Of a DNA stretch of 10,814 bases, positions 1 to 7,309 are shown piece after piece (positions within the stretch are counted from its first letter, which is position 1; the number at the start of each line of letters is the position of its first letter). The position numbers were made by a program, and so were the translations under genes. Below the pieces are notes generated by a model that was not told the origin of the DNA, did no database searches, and saw only the letters and a program-made list of their open reading frames with translations. The DNA lies in assembly GCA_002414905.1 (NCBI GenBank), contig DIAY01000267.1:1-10814 (forward strand). The letters run 5' to 3'. Origin of the DNA: Holophagales bacterium UBA5066 (GTDB lineage: Bacteria; Acidobacteriota; Thermoanaerobaculia; UBA5066).

Positions 1-1098
1 GGTCGGGACCGTCGGGGGCGCGACCGGGGAGGGAGGGGTCTCGGGTACGGCAGGGGGGGGCGCGAAAGCCGCGGCGAACGGAGGAGGCGTGAGGCGGGGG
101 GCACCCGGGGGATGACGCTGAACGAGCGGAGTCCTCGTGTCGGGGGCGCCGGTCGCGGTGGTACGGCGCAAGCGAGCAGCCGTATCGAGGTCCGCGAGGA
201 TCTCGTCGATCGCCCGGCTCCTGGCGTCGCCGGCGGGTTGCGTCGCCGGAGCGGTCGTCTCCTCCTCGGCACTCGCGAACGCGGCCTCGAGGTCGGAGGC
301 GCTTTGGAAACGGTCCTCGCGCCTCTTCTCGAGCGTGCGGTGGACGGTGCTGCGCAGCGCGGGAGAGACGTCGGGATAGAGCGAGAGGCTCCCCGGCACC
401 GGTTCCGAGATCTGCTTCATGGCGATTCCGAGCGCCGAGTCGGCCGTAAAGGGAAGCTCTCCCGTGAGCATCTCGAAGGCGATGATCCCGAGCGAATAAA
501 TGTCGCTCCGGGCGTCGGCCTGCTCCCCCATCGCCTGCTCGGGAGAGATGTAGTGGGGGGTGCCGAGGACGACGGCGTCCAGCGTGAGCTTCTCGTCCAC
601 GAGGCCGCGCGCGAGGCCGAAGTCGAGGATCGAGACCCTGTCCTGCTCGCCCACGATGATGTTCTGACTCTTGAGGTCCCGGTGGACGATTCCCTGCTCG
701 TGGGCGGACTGCGTCCCGAGGCAGATCTGCCTCAGGATCGGGAGTGCGCGGGCCGGGGCGATCCGCCCCGCCTCGAGGACGAGCGTCTGGAGGTCCTTTC
801 CCGGGATGAACTCCATCGTGATGAAGGGGTGCCCGTCGCTGGTGCCGAAGTCGTACATCCGGGCGACATTCGGATGCTTTACTTTCCGGTTCAGGCTGAT
901 CTCGCGCTTGAACCGGGCCACGATGGCCCCGTCGTCGTCCGTGACGTGGCCGTAGAGAACCTTGATCGCGACGACCTCGTCGAGGACCAGGTCCTTCGCC
1001 TTGAAGACGACACCCATCCCGCCCCTCCCGAGGAGGCTGAGCCACTCGTACCGCGGGACGGTCGCGAAGAACTGGGCTCGGAAGGTGTCGAGGTTCAT
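1..1098 (-). CDS. Hanks-type serine/threonine protein kinase, C-terminus cut by window edge
   Basis: The frame is open from the ATG at 1098 to the left edge, giving 366 codons with the C-terminus missing. It reads as a eukaryotic-like Ser/Thr kinase that phosphorylates proteins from ATP. Visible motifs are the glycine loop GRGGMG (residues 24-29), VAIK with ATP-binding Lys46, a likely helix-C Glu66, catalytic HRDLKSQN (139-146, Asp141), DFG (159-161), the activation-segment end GTPHYISPE (179-187) and DIYSLG (199-204). The catalytic domain ends near residue 285. From about residue 320 the chain becomes rich in Pro, Ala and Thr, which looks like the juxtamembrane linker that often precedes a transmembrane helix and a sensor domain in this family; that part lies outside the window. 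No strong Shine-Dalgarno precedes the ATG, but the start fits the domain, and the next in-frame Met (28) is inside the glycine loop. The gene is divergent from fbaB. Substrates cannot be inferred. Confidence 0.93.
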   Translation of the reverse strand, partial: MNLDTFRAQFFATVPRYEWLSLLGRGGMGVVFKAKDLVLDEVVAIKVLYGHVTDDDGAIVARFKREISLNRKVKHPNVARMYDFGTSDGHPFITMEFIPGKDLQTLVLEAGRIAPARALPILRQICLGTQSAHEQGIVHRDLKSQNIIVGEQDRVSILDFGLARGLVDEKLTLDAVVLGTPHYISPEQAMGEQADARSDIYSLGIIAFEMLTGELPFTADSALGIAMKQISEPVPGSLSLYPDVSPALRSTVHRTLEKRREDRFQSASDLEAAFASAEEETTAPATQPAGDARSRAIDEILADLDTAARLRRTTATGAPDTRTPLVQRHPPGAPRLTPPPFAAAFAPPPAVPETPPSPVAPPTVPT

Positions 1099-1277
1099 AT
1101 CGGGTCGGCCGTTCGCAGGCGATGGGGAGCGCGCGGTCCGACCTCTGATTATCGCCCGGCCCGGAAAGGCCGCTTTCCGCAGGGCCTTTGTGGCGGTGAC
1201 CGTCGCGGGCTGTCCCTTCGGGAGACTCGGAGATACGATGGGCTGGTCATCGCGGAATTCAGCGAGGAGACCAGCAC
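1099..1277. promoter_or_regulatory. Divergent intergenic region between the kinase gene and fbaB
   Basis: This 179-base spacer must hold the start signals of both divergent genes. On the plus strand a GAGGAG Shine-Dalgarno at 1264-1269 lies 8 bases before the fbaB ATG. On the minus strand GATAAT (1153 to 1148) resembles a sigma-70 -10 box for the kinase, but no matching -35 is visible, so that is only a candidate. The central part carries two overlapping inverted repeats, listed separately. Confidence 0.5.
1162..1189 (+). promoter_or_regulatory. Two mutually exclusive stem-loops in the fbaB leader
   Basis: Stem A pairs CGGAAAG (1162-1168) with CTTTCCG (1173-1179) around a 4-base loop. Stem B pairs AAAGGCC (1165-1171) with GGCCTTT (1183-1189). 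The two share bases 1165-1168, so they cannot form together. All pairings are exact in the sequence. An attenuator-like or protein-binding role is inference. Stem B has no uridine run after it, so neither stem is a canonical terminator. Confidence 0.35.
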
Positions 1278-2348
<1,071 letters not shown>

Positions 2349-2376
2349 CGCGGTTGTAGCCGAACGGTCGGGACAT

Positions 2377-2406
2377 CGAAGGCCCCCGGGAGACCGGGGG
2401 CCTTCG
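2377..2406. terminator. Strong GC-rich hairpin between convergent genes
   Basis: A perfect 13-bp stem (2377-2389 pairs with 2394-2406) encloses a GAGA tetraloop. It begins 28 bases after the fbaB stop and ends 18 bases before the stop of the convergent minus-strand gene, which is the right place for a bidirectional terminator. No T-run follows on either strand, so it departs from the classic intrinsic terminator and could instead protect 3' ends. Confidence 0.65.
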
Positions 2407-2424
2407 TGCGACGGGGCGGCGACG

Positions 2425-3312
2425 TCAGCGGCTCGGGATCGGGACGAAACACCCCTCGACGGCCCGGGCGAGGCGCGTCGCCCAGGCGAGGATCTGGCCG
2501 TCGCGGAAGCCGCGCTGATAGGCGCGCTCGGCCGCGGAGCTGCCGCGCCGGTCGGTCGGCGGCCGCTCTTCGTCGCTGTCGAAGCGTGTGCCGCCGTACG
2601 CGGAGCATCCGGGCGACGGGCGACTTCGCTGGACCTCCACCCCCGCGCCGAACCCGGCGAGGTAGGACGGGTCGTCCGTCACCCGCGCCAGCGCCTGGGC
2701 TGCCTCGTCGAGGGCGGCGAGACGCGTCGCGGCGAGCGTCCGGTTCGTCTCCTCGGCCTTCCAGGCGGCATGCCGCAAGAGCGTCTCCTCGTAGTCGCGC
2801 GGGTAGGGGTCTCGCTCGCGTCCGTTCCAGGTCCTGGAGCCGCGGGCGGTCGAAGCACTCTCGTGGCGCTCCACGGCCTCCAGGACGATCGCGTCGACCT
2901 CCTCCCGGCGGCCGCCCTTGACGGTCGCACTGGGGACGTCGACCATGAACTGGACGCGACAGGAGCGCTCGTCGTAGAGAGTGAACGGCCCGTCCGGGCG
3001 CGCCACGAGGACCGGTCCGGCGATCGAGAGGTAGAGGTCGAGACGGTCGGACTTGAGGTTGATCTTGTCCACCCGTGCCAGCTCGCCTTCGCCGAAACGG
3101 CGGTTCCCGCGGCTCGAGCTCAGTCGCCCTCGCACCTCGACGTTCGTATAGAAGCCCGAGCAGTCGGAGGCGGTCTCCACTCGCGCCACGACCCAGGCCC
3201 CGACCCAGGTCCGCTCCAGCTCTTTCTCCAGGTCCGCGGTCGCGGGGAGCGCCGCCAGCAGGAAGCCGGCGCTCGCGGCCATCACCCACACCCCACCCTT
3301 CGTCCTCGTCAT
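2425..3312 (-). CDS. Exported protein of unknown function with four cysteines
   Basis: I do not recognise this 295-residue protein. The N-terminus has a lysine/arginine-containing start, a hydrophobic core (about 8-21) and an ALPATA cleavage site ending at Ala26, so it is probably secreted to the periplasm. The mature part has exactly four cysteines (51, 118, 236, 288), which could form two disulfides. The first half looks beta-rich. The stretch at about 174-210 (EETLLRHAAWKAEETNRTL onwards) is charged, Ala-rich and probably helical. The C-terminal third has Gly/Ser/Arg-rich segments and ends near EGCFVPIPSR. The ATG at 3312 is chosen because AAAGGAG (3321-3327) lies 8 bases upstream and the signal peptide follows directly; the frame stays open to 4107, but that extension only mirrors hydE. 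It lies 128 bases downstream of hydE on the same strand, with a hairpin between, so it may or may not share that transcript. Function unknown. Confidence 0.8.
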   Translation of the reverse strand: MTRTKGGVWVMAASAGFLLAALPATADLEKELERTWVGAWVVARVETASDCSGFYTNVEVRGRLSSSRGNRRFGEGELARVDKINLKSDRLDLYLSIAGPVLVARPDGPFTLYDERSCRVQFMVDVPSATVKGGRREEVDAIVLEAVERHESASTARGSRTWNGRERDPYPRDYEETLLRHAAWKAEETNRTLAATRLAALDEAAQALARVTDDPSYLAGFGAGVEVQRSRPSPGCSAYGGTRFDSDEERPPTDRRGSSAAERAYQRGFRDGQILAWATRLARAVEGCFVPIPSR

Positions 3313-3412
3313 CCTTCTCGCTCCTTTCGGTGGCGGAATGGTAGCAACTGGAAGGCGGGTTCCCGGCGTTGGCCGCGGACGCGGTCCGACCGAAGGTCTC
3401 TGGGGGCGGGGT

Positions 3413-3445
3413 CCTGACGACGGCTCGAGCCGAGCCCGCGTCAGG
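3413..3445 (-). terminator. Candidate hairpin at the end of the hydGFE operon
   Basis: CCTGACG (3413-3419) pairs exactly with CGTCAGG (3439-3445), and the loop contains the 12-base palindrome CGGCTCGAGCCG (3421-3432). The distal arm includes the hydE stop codon. There is no following T-run on the minus strand, so termination here is uncertain; it could be a partial barrier or an mRNA 3'-end stabiliser between hydE and the exported-protein gene. Confidence 0.3.
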
Positions 3446-4511
3446 CCAGGAGCTCCTGCAGGGCCTCCGGCAGCTTCGAGCGGCGCCGCCTGCCCGTCCC
3501 CGTCCCCGGCACGCGGCCGATCATCCGGATCCTGTGCGGCAGGCAGCTTTCGCACGCCTCCGCGGTCTCGCTGACGCACGCCTTGCCCGGGTAGATTTCG
3601 TAGAGCGCGCGGTAGGCGGGCGGCGTCAGGTTCGGCATGACGACGTTGGCCCCGCGCAGGAGGCCCCGCTCCCGGCCGAAGGACGGGTCGAGCGTCGCGA
3701 GGGCCGTCGTGCTCGGGATGTTGGCATCCGGGTCGACGAGGCGTGCGAGGGCGACGACCTTCGTCGTCGTCTCCTCGTCGGCAGAAACCTGCTCGCCGGC
3801 CGGGGCGAACGGGAAACGCCCCGAACCGAGAGGTGTCGCCGGATGCGGGATGTACGGACCGACGCCGACCATGTCGAGGTTCAGGTCGCGGAACAGGAGG
3901 ATGTCCGAGGCGAGCATCTCCCACGTCTGGCCCGGGATGCCGACGAGGACTCCGCTCCCGACCTCGTAGCCGAGCACGGCGAGGCGACCGAGGATCGCGA
4001 AGCGGTCGGATCGCCGATCCGGAGTCGAAGGGTGGATGGTCTCGTAGAGGGCGGCGTCCGACGTCTCGAAGCGGAGGAGGTACCGGTCGGCGCCCGCTTC
4101 GCGCCACGCGGCGAGGTCCTCGTCGGGCCGCTCGCCGAGGCTGAGCGTCACGGCGAGGCCGGTCGAGGCCTTGATCGTCCGGACGACGTCGGCCACCCAG
4201 GCCTGCGTCAGGCCGTAGTCCTCACCGGCCTGGAGGACGACGGTACCGTAGCCCAGCCGCTCCGCCAGGCCCGCACAGGAGAGGACTTCGTCCTTCGTCA
4301 TCCGGTAGCGGGGCAGCGCGCTGTTCGGAGCCGCGATGCCGCAGTAGGCACAGCGCCTCACGCAGTGGTTCGAGACCTCGACGAGGCCTCGCAGGTGGAC
4401 CTCGTCGCCGACGTGCTCGCGCCTCACGGCGTCGGCGCGGCGATAGAGCCGCGAGAGACGGGTCGGGTCGGTCTCGTGAAGCCAGGCCACGATGCCAGCA
4501 CGATCGATCAC
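3441..4511 (-). CDS. hydE: [FeFe]-hydrogenase H-cluster radical SAM maturase HydE
   Basis: This 356-residue radical S-adenosylmethionine enzyme has the family's usual length. HydE takes the mononuclear iron-CO-cyanide-cysteine product of HydG and converts it towards the binuclear [2Fe] subcluster in the cytosol. The [4Fe-4S]/SAM motif CxxxCxxC is CVRRCAYC (Cys50, Cys54, Cys57), preceded by RGLVEVSNH. Further barrel landmarks are VVLQAGEDYG (91-100), RYLLRFETSD (143-152), GIPGQTWEML (191-200) and GVGPYIPHPATPLG (216-229). A second cysteine triad is present at Cys312, Cys320 and Cys323, matching the accessory cluster site of Thermotoga maritima HydE, which many HydE proteins lack. The start is GTG at 4511, overlapping the hydF stop as GTGA, with GGAGGTGAC (4515-4523) as an excellent ribosome site; this argues for translational coupling. 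A basic GRRRRSK stretch (340-346) lies near the C-terminus. It is the last gene of hydG-hydF-hydE. Confidence 0.96.
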   Translation of the reverse strand: MIDRAGIVAWLHETDPTRLSRLYRRADAVRREHVGDEVHLRGLVEVSNHCVRRCAYCGIAAPNSALPRYRMTKDEVLSCAGLAERLGYGTVVLQAGEDYGLTQAWVADVVRTIKASTGLAVTLSLGERPDEDLAAWREAGADRYLLRFETSDAALYETIHPSTPDRRSDRFAILGRLAVLGYEVGSGVLVGIPGQTWEMLASDILLFRDLNLDMVGVGPYIPHPATPLGSGRFPFAPAGEQVSADEETTTKVVALARLVDPDANIPSTTALATLDPSFGRERGLLRGANVVMPNLTPPAYRALYEIYPGKACVSETAEACESCLPHRIRMIGRVPGTGTGRRRRSKLPEALQELLA

Positions 4512-5767
4512 GTCGTCACCTCCAGGGGGAGAAAGGCCTCGGCGCGGGATTCGCGGAAGGCCTCCAGTGCGGCGGGAAAGGGCTCGAGCGCGCGCTCGAG
4601 AATGCCGAGCGATCGAGCGATCGTCAGCCCGTAGTTCGTGACGGGGACGCCCGCCTGCCGTCCGCGGAGGAGGCGAGAGAGCATCTCGCGCCGGTTCCCC
4701 ATACAGCTGCCGCAGTGGACGACGAGGGCGTAGCGGGAGAGATCGTCGGGGAAATCACGCCCCTGGACCGTCTCGAACTCGAGAGGGAAGCCGGTGTGCT
4801 CTCGGAGCCAGCTCGGGATCTTCACGCGGCCGATGTCCTCGCCCACGGGGTGGTGCGTGCACGCCTCGGCAACGAGGACGCGGTCGCCGGCCTTCAGCCG
4901 GTCGATCCCCGCGGTGCCGCGGGCCATCTCGACGAGGTCGCCCTGGAAGCGGGCGAAGAGGATGGAAAACGACGTCAGGAGGACGCTGGCCGGCGTCTCG
5001 CGGGCGACCTGGCGGAACGCCTGCGAGTCGGTGACGACGAGGCGTGGAGGTTCCCCGAGCCGTGCGAGGGCCGCGCGCAGCTCGTGCTCCCTCACGACGA
5101 CGGAGATCACCCCCGCATCGAGGAGGTCACGGAGGGTCTGGACCTGGGGCAGGATGATCCGGCCTTTCGGGGCCTCGGCGTCGATCGGCGTGACGAGGAC
5201 GACGACGTCTCCGGGGGAGACGAGGTCGCCGACGATGCGCCGCCCCTCGACGGCCTCGGCGGGGGCTGCCGCGAGGAGGGCCTCGCGCAGCTGCGGGAAG
5301 CCCTCGCCGGACGTGGCGACCGTCTCGACGGCAGGGACCCCGAGGCCGGCGAGGCGGGCCGCAAGGCCGGCGTCTGCCCGGCCGGTGTCGGTCTTGTTCA
5401 GGACGACGACGACGGGGAGAGAGCGCGCGCGGATCTCCGCGAGGAGGGTCTCCTCGAACGGGCCCCACGTTCCCGCCTCAGTCACGAGGAGGGCGAGGTC
5501 GGTTCTCTCGAGCACCTTGCGCGTCTTCGCGATCCTCTGCACGCCGAGCGCCCCCTCTTCGTCGACGCCCGCGGTGTCGACGAAGAGGACCGGTCCGAGG
5601 GGGAGGAACTCCATCGGCTTCTCGACGGGGTCGGTCGTCGTCCCCGGGGTCGCCGAGACGATGGCGACCTCCTGCCGGGTGAGCGCGTTCAGGACGCTCG
5701 ACTTGCCGACGTTCCGCCGTCCGAAGAGGCCGATGTGCGTCCGGAGGCTGCGGGGTGCCGTGTCCAT
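4508..5767 (-). CDS. hydF: [FeFe]-hydrogenase H-cluster maturation GTPase HydF
   Basis: HydF is the GTPase scaffold on which the [2Fe] subcluster is assembled or held before transfer to apo-HydA. This 419-residue protein has the expected three parts. The N-terminal Era/TrmE-like GTPase domain shows the P-loop GRRNVGKS (residues 16-23, within FGRRNVGKSS), the switch I region PGTTTDPV (41-48), DTAG (64-67) and the guanine-specificity motif NKTD (124-127). A middle dimerisation domain follows from about residue 180. The C-terminal cluster-binding domain carries ACTHHP with Cys303 and His305, and HCGSC with Cys352 and Cys355, corresponding to the family's CxH and HCxxC iron-sulfur ligands. All key residues are present, so it should be functional. 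The ATG at 5767 has AGGAG (5776-5780) 8 bases upstream, sharing its A with the hydG stop codon; only 12 bases separate the genes. It overlaps hydE by 4 bases. Middle gene of the operon. Confidence 0.97.
   Translation of the reverse strand: MDTAPRSLRTHIGLFGRRNVGKSSVLNALTRQEVAIVSATPGTTTDPVEKPMEFLPLGPVLFVDTAGVDEEGALGVQRIAKTRKVLERTDLALLVTEAGTWGPFEETLLAEIRARSLPVVVVLNKTDTGRADAGLAARLAGLGVPAVETVATSGEGFPQLREALLAAAPAEAVEGRRIVGDLVSPGDVVVLVTPIDAEAPKGRIILPQVQTLRDLLDAGVISVVVREHELRAALARLGEPPRLVVTDSQAFRQVARETPASVLLTSFSILFARFQGDLVEMARGTAGIDRLKAGDRVLVAEACTHHPVGEDIGRVKIPSWLREHTGFPLEFETVQGRDFPDDLSRYALVVHCGSCMGNRREMLSRLLRGRQAGVPVTNYGLTIARSLGILERALEPFPAALEAFRESRAEAFLPLEVTT
4515..4523 (-). promoter_or_regulatory. 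Shine-Dalgarno that sets the GTG start of hydE
   Basis: The minus strand reads GGAGGTGAC here, close to a full anti-Shine-Dalgarno match, with GGAGG 7 bases before the GTG at 4511. It lies inside the last codons of hydF (Glu-Val-Thr-Thr-stop), so a terminating ribosome can restart immediately. This supports the GTG start and near-equal translation of the two maturases. Confidence 0.8.
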
Positions 5768-5779
5768 CCTCCGTGCTCC

Positions 5780-7192
5780 TCAGCAGAAGACGTCGCGGCG
5801 TCCGCTCTTCACCTGACCGACCATTTCGCCGGCTCTGGCCCTCAGGGGCGGCTCCATCCCGGCAAGCGTCCGCGCGATGCACGCCTCGCCTTCCCGGCGC
5901 GTCTCCTCGGAGCCGTAGTCCTCGAGGTACTCCTGGAACGTCGCCAGCGCGTTCGGGTTGCAGTGCTCCTTGATCTCGCCGGGCTTCGCGACGTCCATGA
6001 AGTCGGCTCCGGTTCTCCCGAGGCGGTAGCAGGCCGTGCAGAACGACGGGACGAAGCCGAGCGAGGCGACGTCGCGGATCACCTCGTCGAGCGGGCGGTG
6101 GTCCCCGAGCGAAAACTGCCCGGCGTGACGTTCGTCCGGTCCGCCGTCGTATCCGCCGGGGTTCGTCCGGCTTCCGGCGGAGATCTGCGAGATGCCGAGG
6201 GCGAGCGCCTCTCGGCGCACTTCGGCCGTCTCGCGGGTCGAGAGGATGAGGCCGGTGTAGGGAACGGCGAGGCGCAGGATGGCGACGAGCTTCCGGAAGT
6301 CGAGGTCGGAGACGGGGTGCGTGGGGTGCGCGGCGAGGGCGGAGCCGGCCGCGGGCTCGATGCGCGGGACGGAAATCGTGTGTGGCCCCACGCCGAAGGC
6401 CTTCTCGAGGTGCTCGACGTGCTGCATGAGCGCGAGGAGCTCGAAGCGCCAGTCGAAGAGTCCGAAGAGCGCGCCGATGCCGACATCGTCGATTCCCGCC
6501 TCCATCGCCCGGTCCATCGCCGTGAGCCGCCAGGCGAAGTCGGCCTTCTTCCCGGCGACGTGGACCTTCCCGTAGGTCTCGCGGTGGTACGTCTCCTGGA
6601 AGAGCTGGTAGGTGCCGATCTTCGCGTCCTTCAGGCGCTGGAACTCGCCCGGCGTGAGCGGAGCGACGTTGACGTTGACTCGACGAATCTCTCCCGGTCC
6701 GCTCGAGGTGGCGTAGACCGTCTCGATCGATCTCAGGATGTAGTCGAAGCCGTCCTTCGGGTACGCCTCGCCTGCGACGAGGAGGATCCTCTTGTGCCCC
6801 TGCTCCTCGAGCCAGCGCACCTCGCGGGCGATCTCCTCCTGCGTGAGCGTGCGCCGCTCGATCCCGAGGTTGCGGGCGCGGAAGGCGCAGTAGAGGCACT
6901 CGTTCCCGCAGAGGTTCGAGACGTAGAGCGGCGCGAAGAGCACGATTCGACTTCCGTAGATCGTCTCCTTGACCCGGCGGGCCGTCTCGAAGAGCGCTTC
7001 GAGGAGCCCTTCGTCCGTGACGCCGCAGAGGACGGCGAGGTCGCGACCCCGGAGGCCCTTCAGCTCGAGGGCCTTCCCGAGGAGCTCCCGGATCTCTCCG
7101 GCGTCGGTCCGGCCCGCGCTCGCGAGCTCCTTCCAGGCAGCGTCGTCGTCAATGCGGACCGCCGCCCTGGAACCGGTGGTGGGAGACACCAT
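5780..7192 (-). CDS. hydG: [FeFe]-hydrogenase H-cluster radical SAM maturase HydG (tyrosine lyase)
   Basis: HydG cleaves tyrosine by radical SAM chemistry to p-cresol and dehydroglycine, which yields the CO and cyanide ligands of the H-cluster, and releases an Fe(CO)2(CN)-cysteine synthon. At 470 residues it is full length. The SAM cluster motif is CGNECLYC (Cys95, Cys99, Cys102), within VSNLCGNECLYCAFR. The diagnostic C-terminal auxiliary-cluster motif CX2CX22C is present as CTACYR (Cys385, Cys388) and Cys411 (KEHCNPN), which separates HydG from the related thiamine enzyme ThiH. Other family stretches are LLVAGEAYPK (137-146), YQLFQETYHRETY (195-207), DDVGIGALFGLFDWR (235-249) and QISAGSRTNPGGY (336-348). 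The ATG at 7192 is preceded by AAGGGGG (7199-7205) at 6 bases. It is the first gene of the maturation operon, and hydF begins 12 bases after its stop. A 117-base gap separates it from the upstream beta-barrel gene on the same strand. Confidence 0.97.
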   Translation of the reverse strand: MVSPTTGSRAAVRIDDDAAWKELASAGRTDAGEIRELLGKALELKGLRGRDLAVLCGVTDEGLLEALFETARRVKETIYGSRIVLFAPLYVSNLCGNECLYCAFRARNLGIERRTLTQEEIAREVRWLEEQGHKRILLVAGEAYPKDGFDYILRSIETVYATSSGPGEIRRVNVNVAPLTPGEFQRLKDAKIGTYQLFQETYHRETYGKVHVAGKKADFAWRLTAMDRAMEAGIDDVGIGALFGLFDWRFELLALMQHVEHLEKAFGVGPHTISVPRIEPAAGSALAAHPTHPVSDLDFRKLVAILRLAVPYTGLILSTRETAEVRREALALGISQISAGSRTNPGGYDGGPDERHAGQFSLGDHRPLDEVIRDVASLGFVPSFCTACYRLGRTGADFMDVAKPGEIKEHCNPNALATFQEYLEDYGSEETRREGEACIARTLAGMEPPLRARAGEMVGQVKSGRRDVFC

Positions 7193-7309
7193 CGAAAGCC
7201 CCCTTGGCCGGGGTCCATCGGGAACCGGGCCATCGGGTATCTTCGCCCGGGAAGGGGGGCCGGGTCCAGCGAGGTCCGAAGTCCGCGGGCGGCTCGTCCC
7301 GGGCGGCCT
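7193..7309 (-). promoter_or_regulatory. Leader region upstream of hydG with a short direct repeat
   Basis: This 117-base stretch separates the beta-barrel gene from hydG. On the plus strand CCATCGGG occurs at 7215-7222 and 7230-7237, a spacing of 15 bases. No convincing sigma-70 promoter or terminator is visible. The hyd operon could therefore have its own promoter of an unrecognised class or be read through from upstream. The repeat may be an operator half-site pair or chance in GC-rich DNA. Confidence 0.3.

Noticed and set aside
3313..4107. N-terminal extension of the exported four-cysteine protein into hydE
   Set aside because: The extra residues are an Arg/Pro-rich out-of-frame reading of hydE, and the signal peptide and ribosome site both place the start at 3312.
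5780..7192. ThiH (thiamine tyrosine lyase) as an alternative identity for HydG
   Set aside because: The CX2CX22C auxiliary-cluster motif and the neighbouring hydF and hydE point to HydG, and no thiamine genes are nearby.
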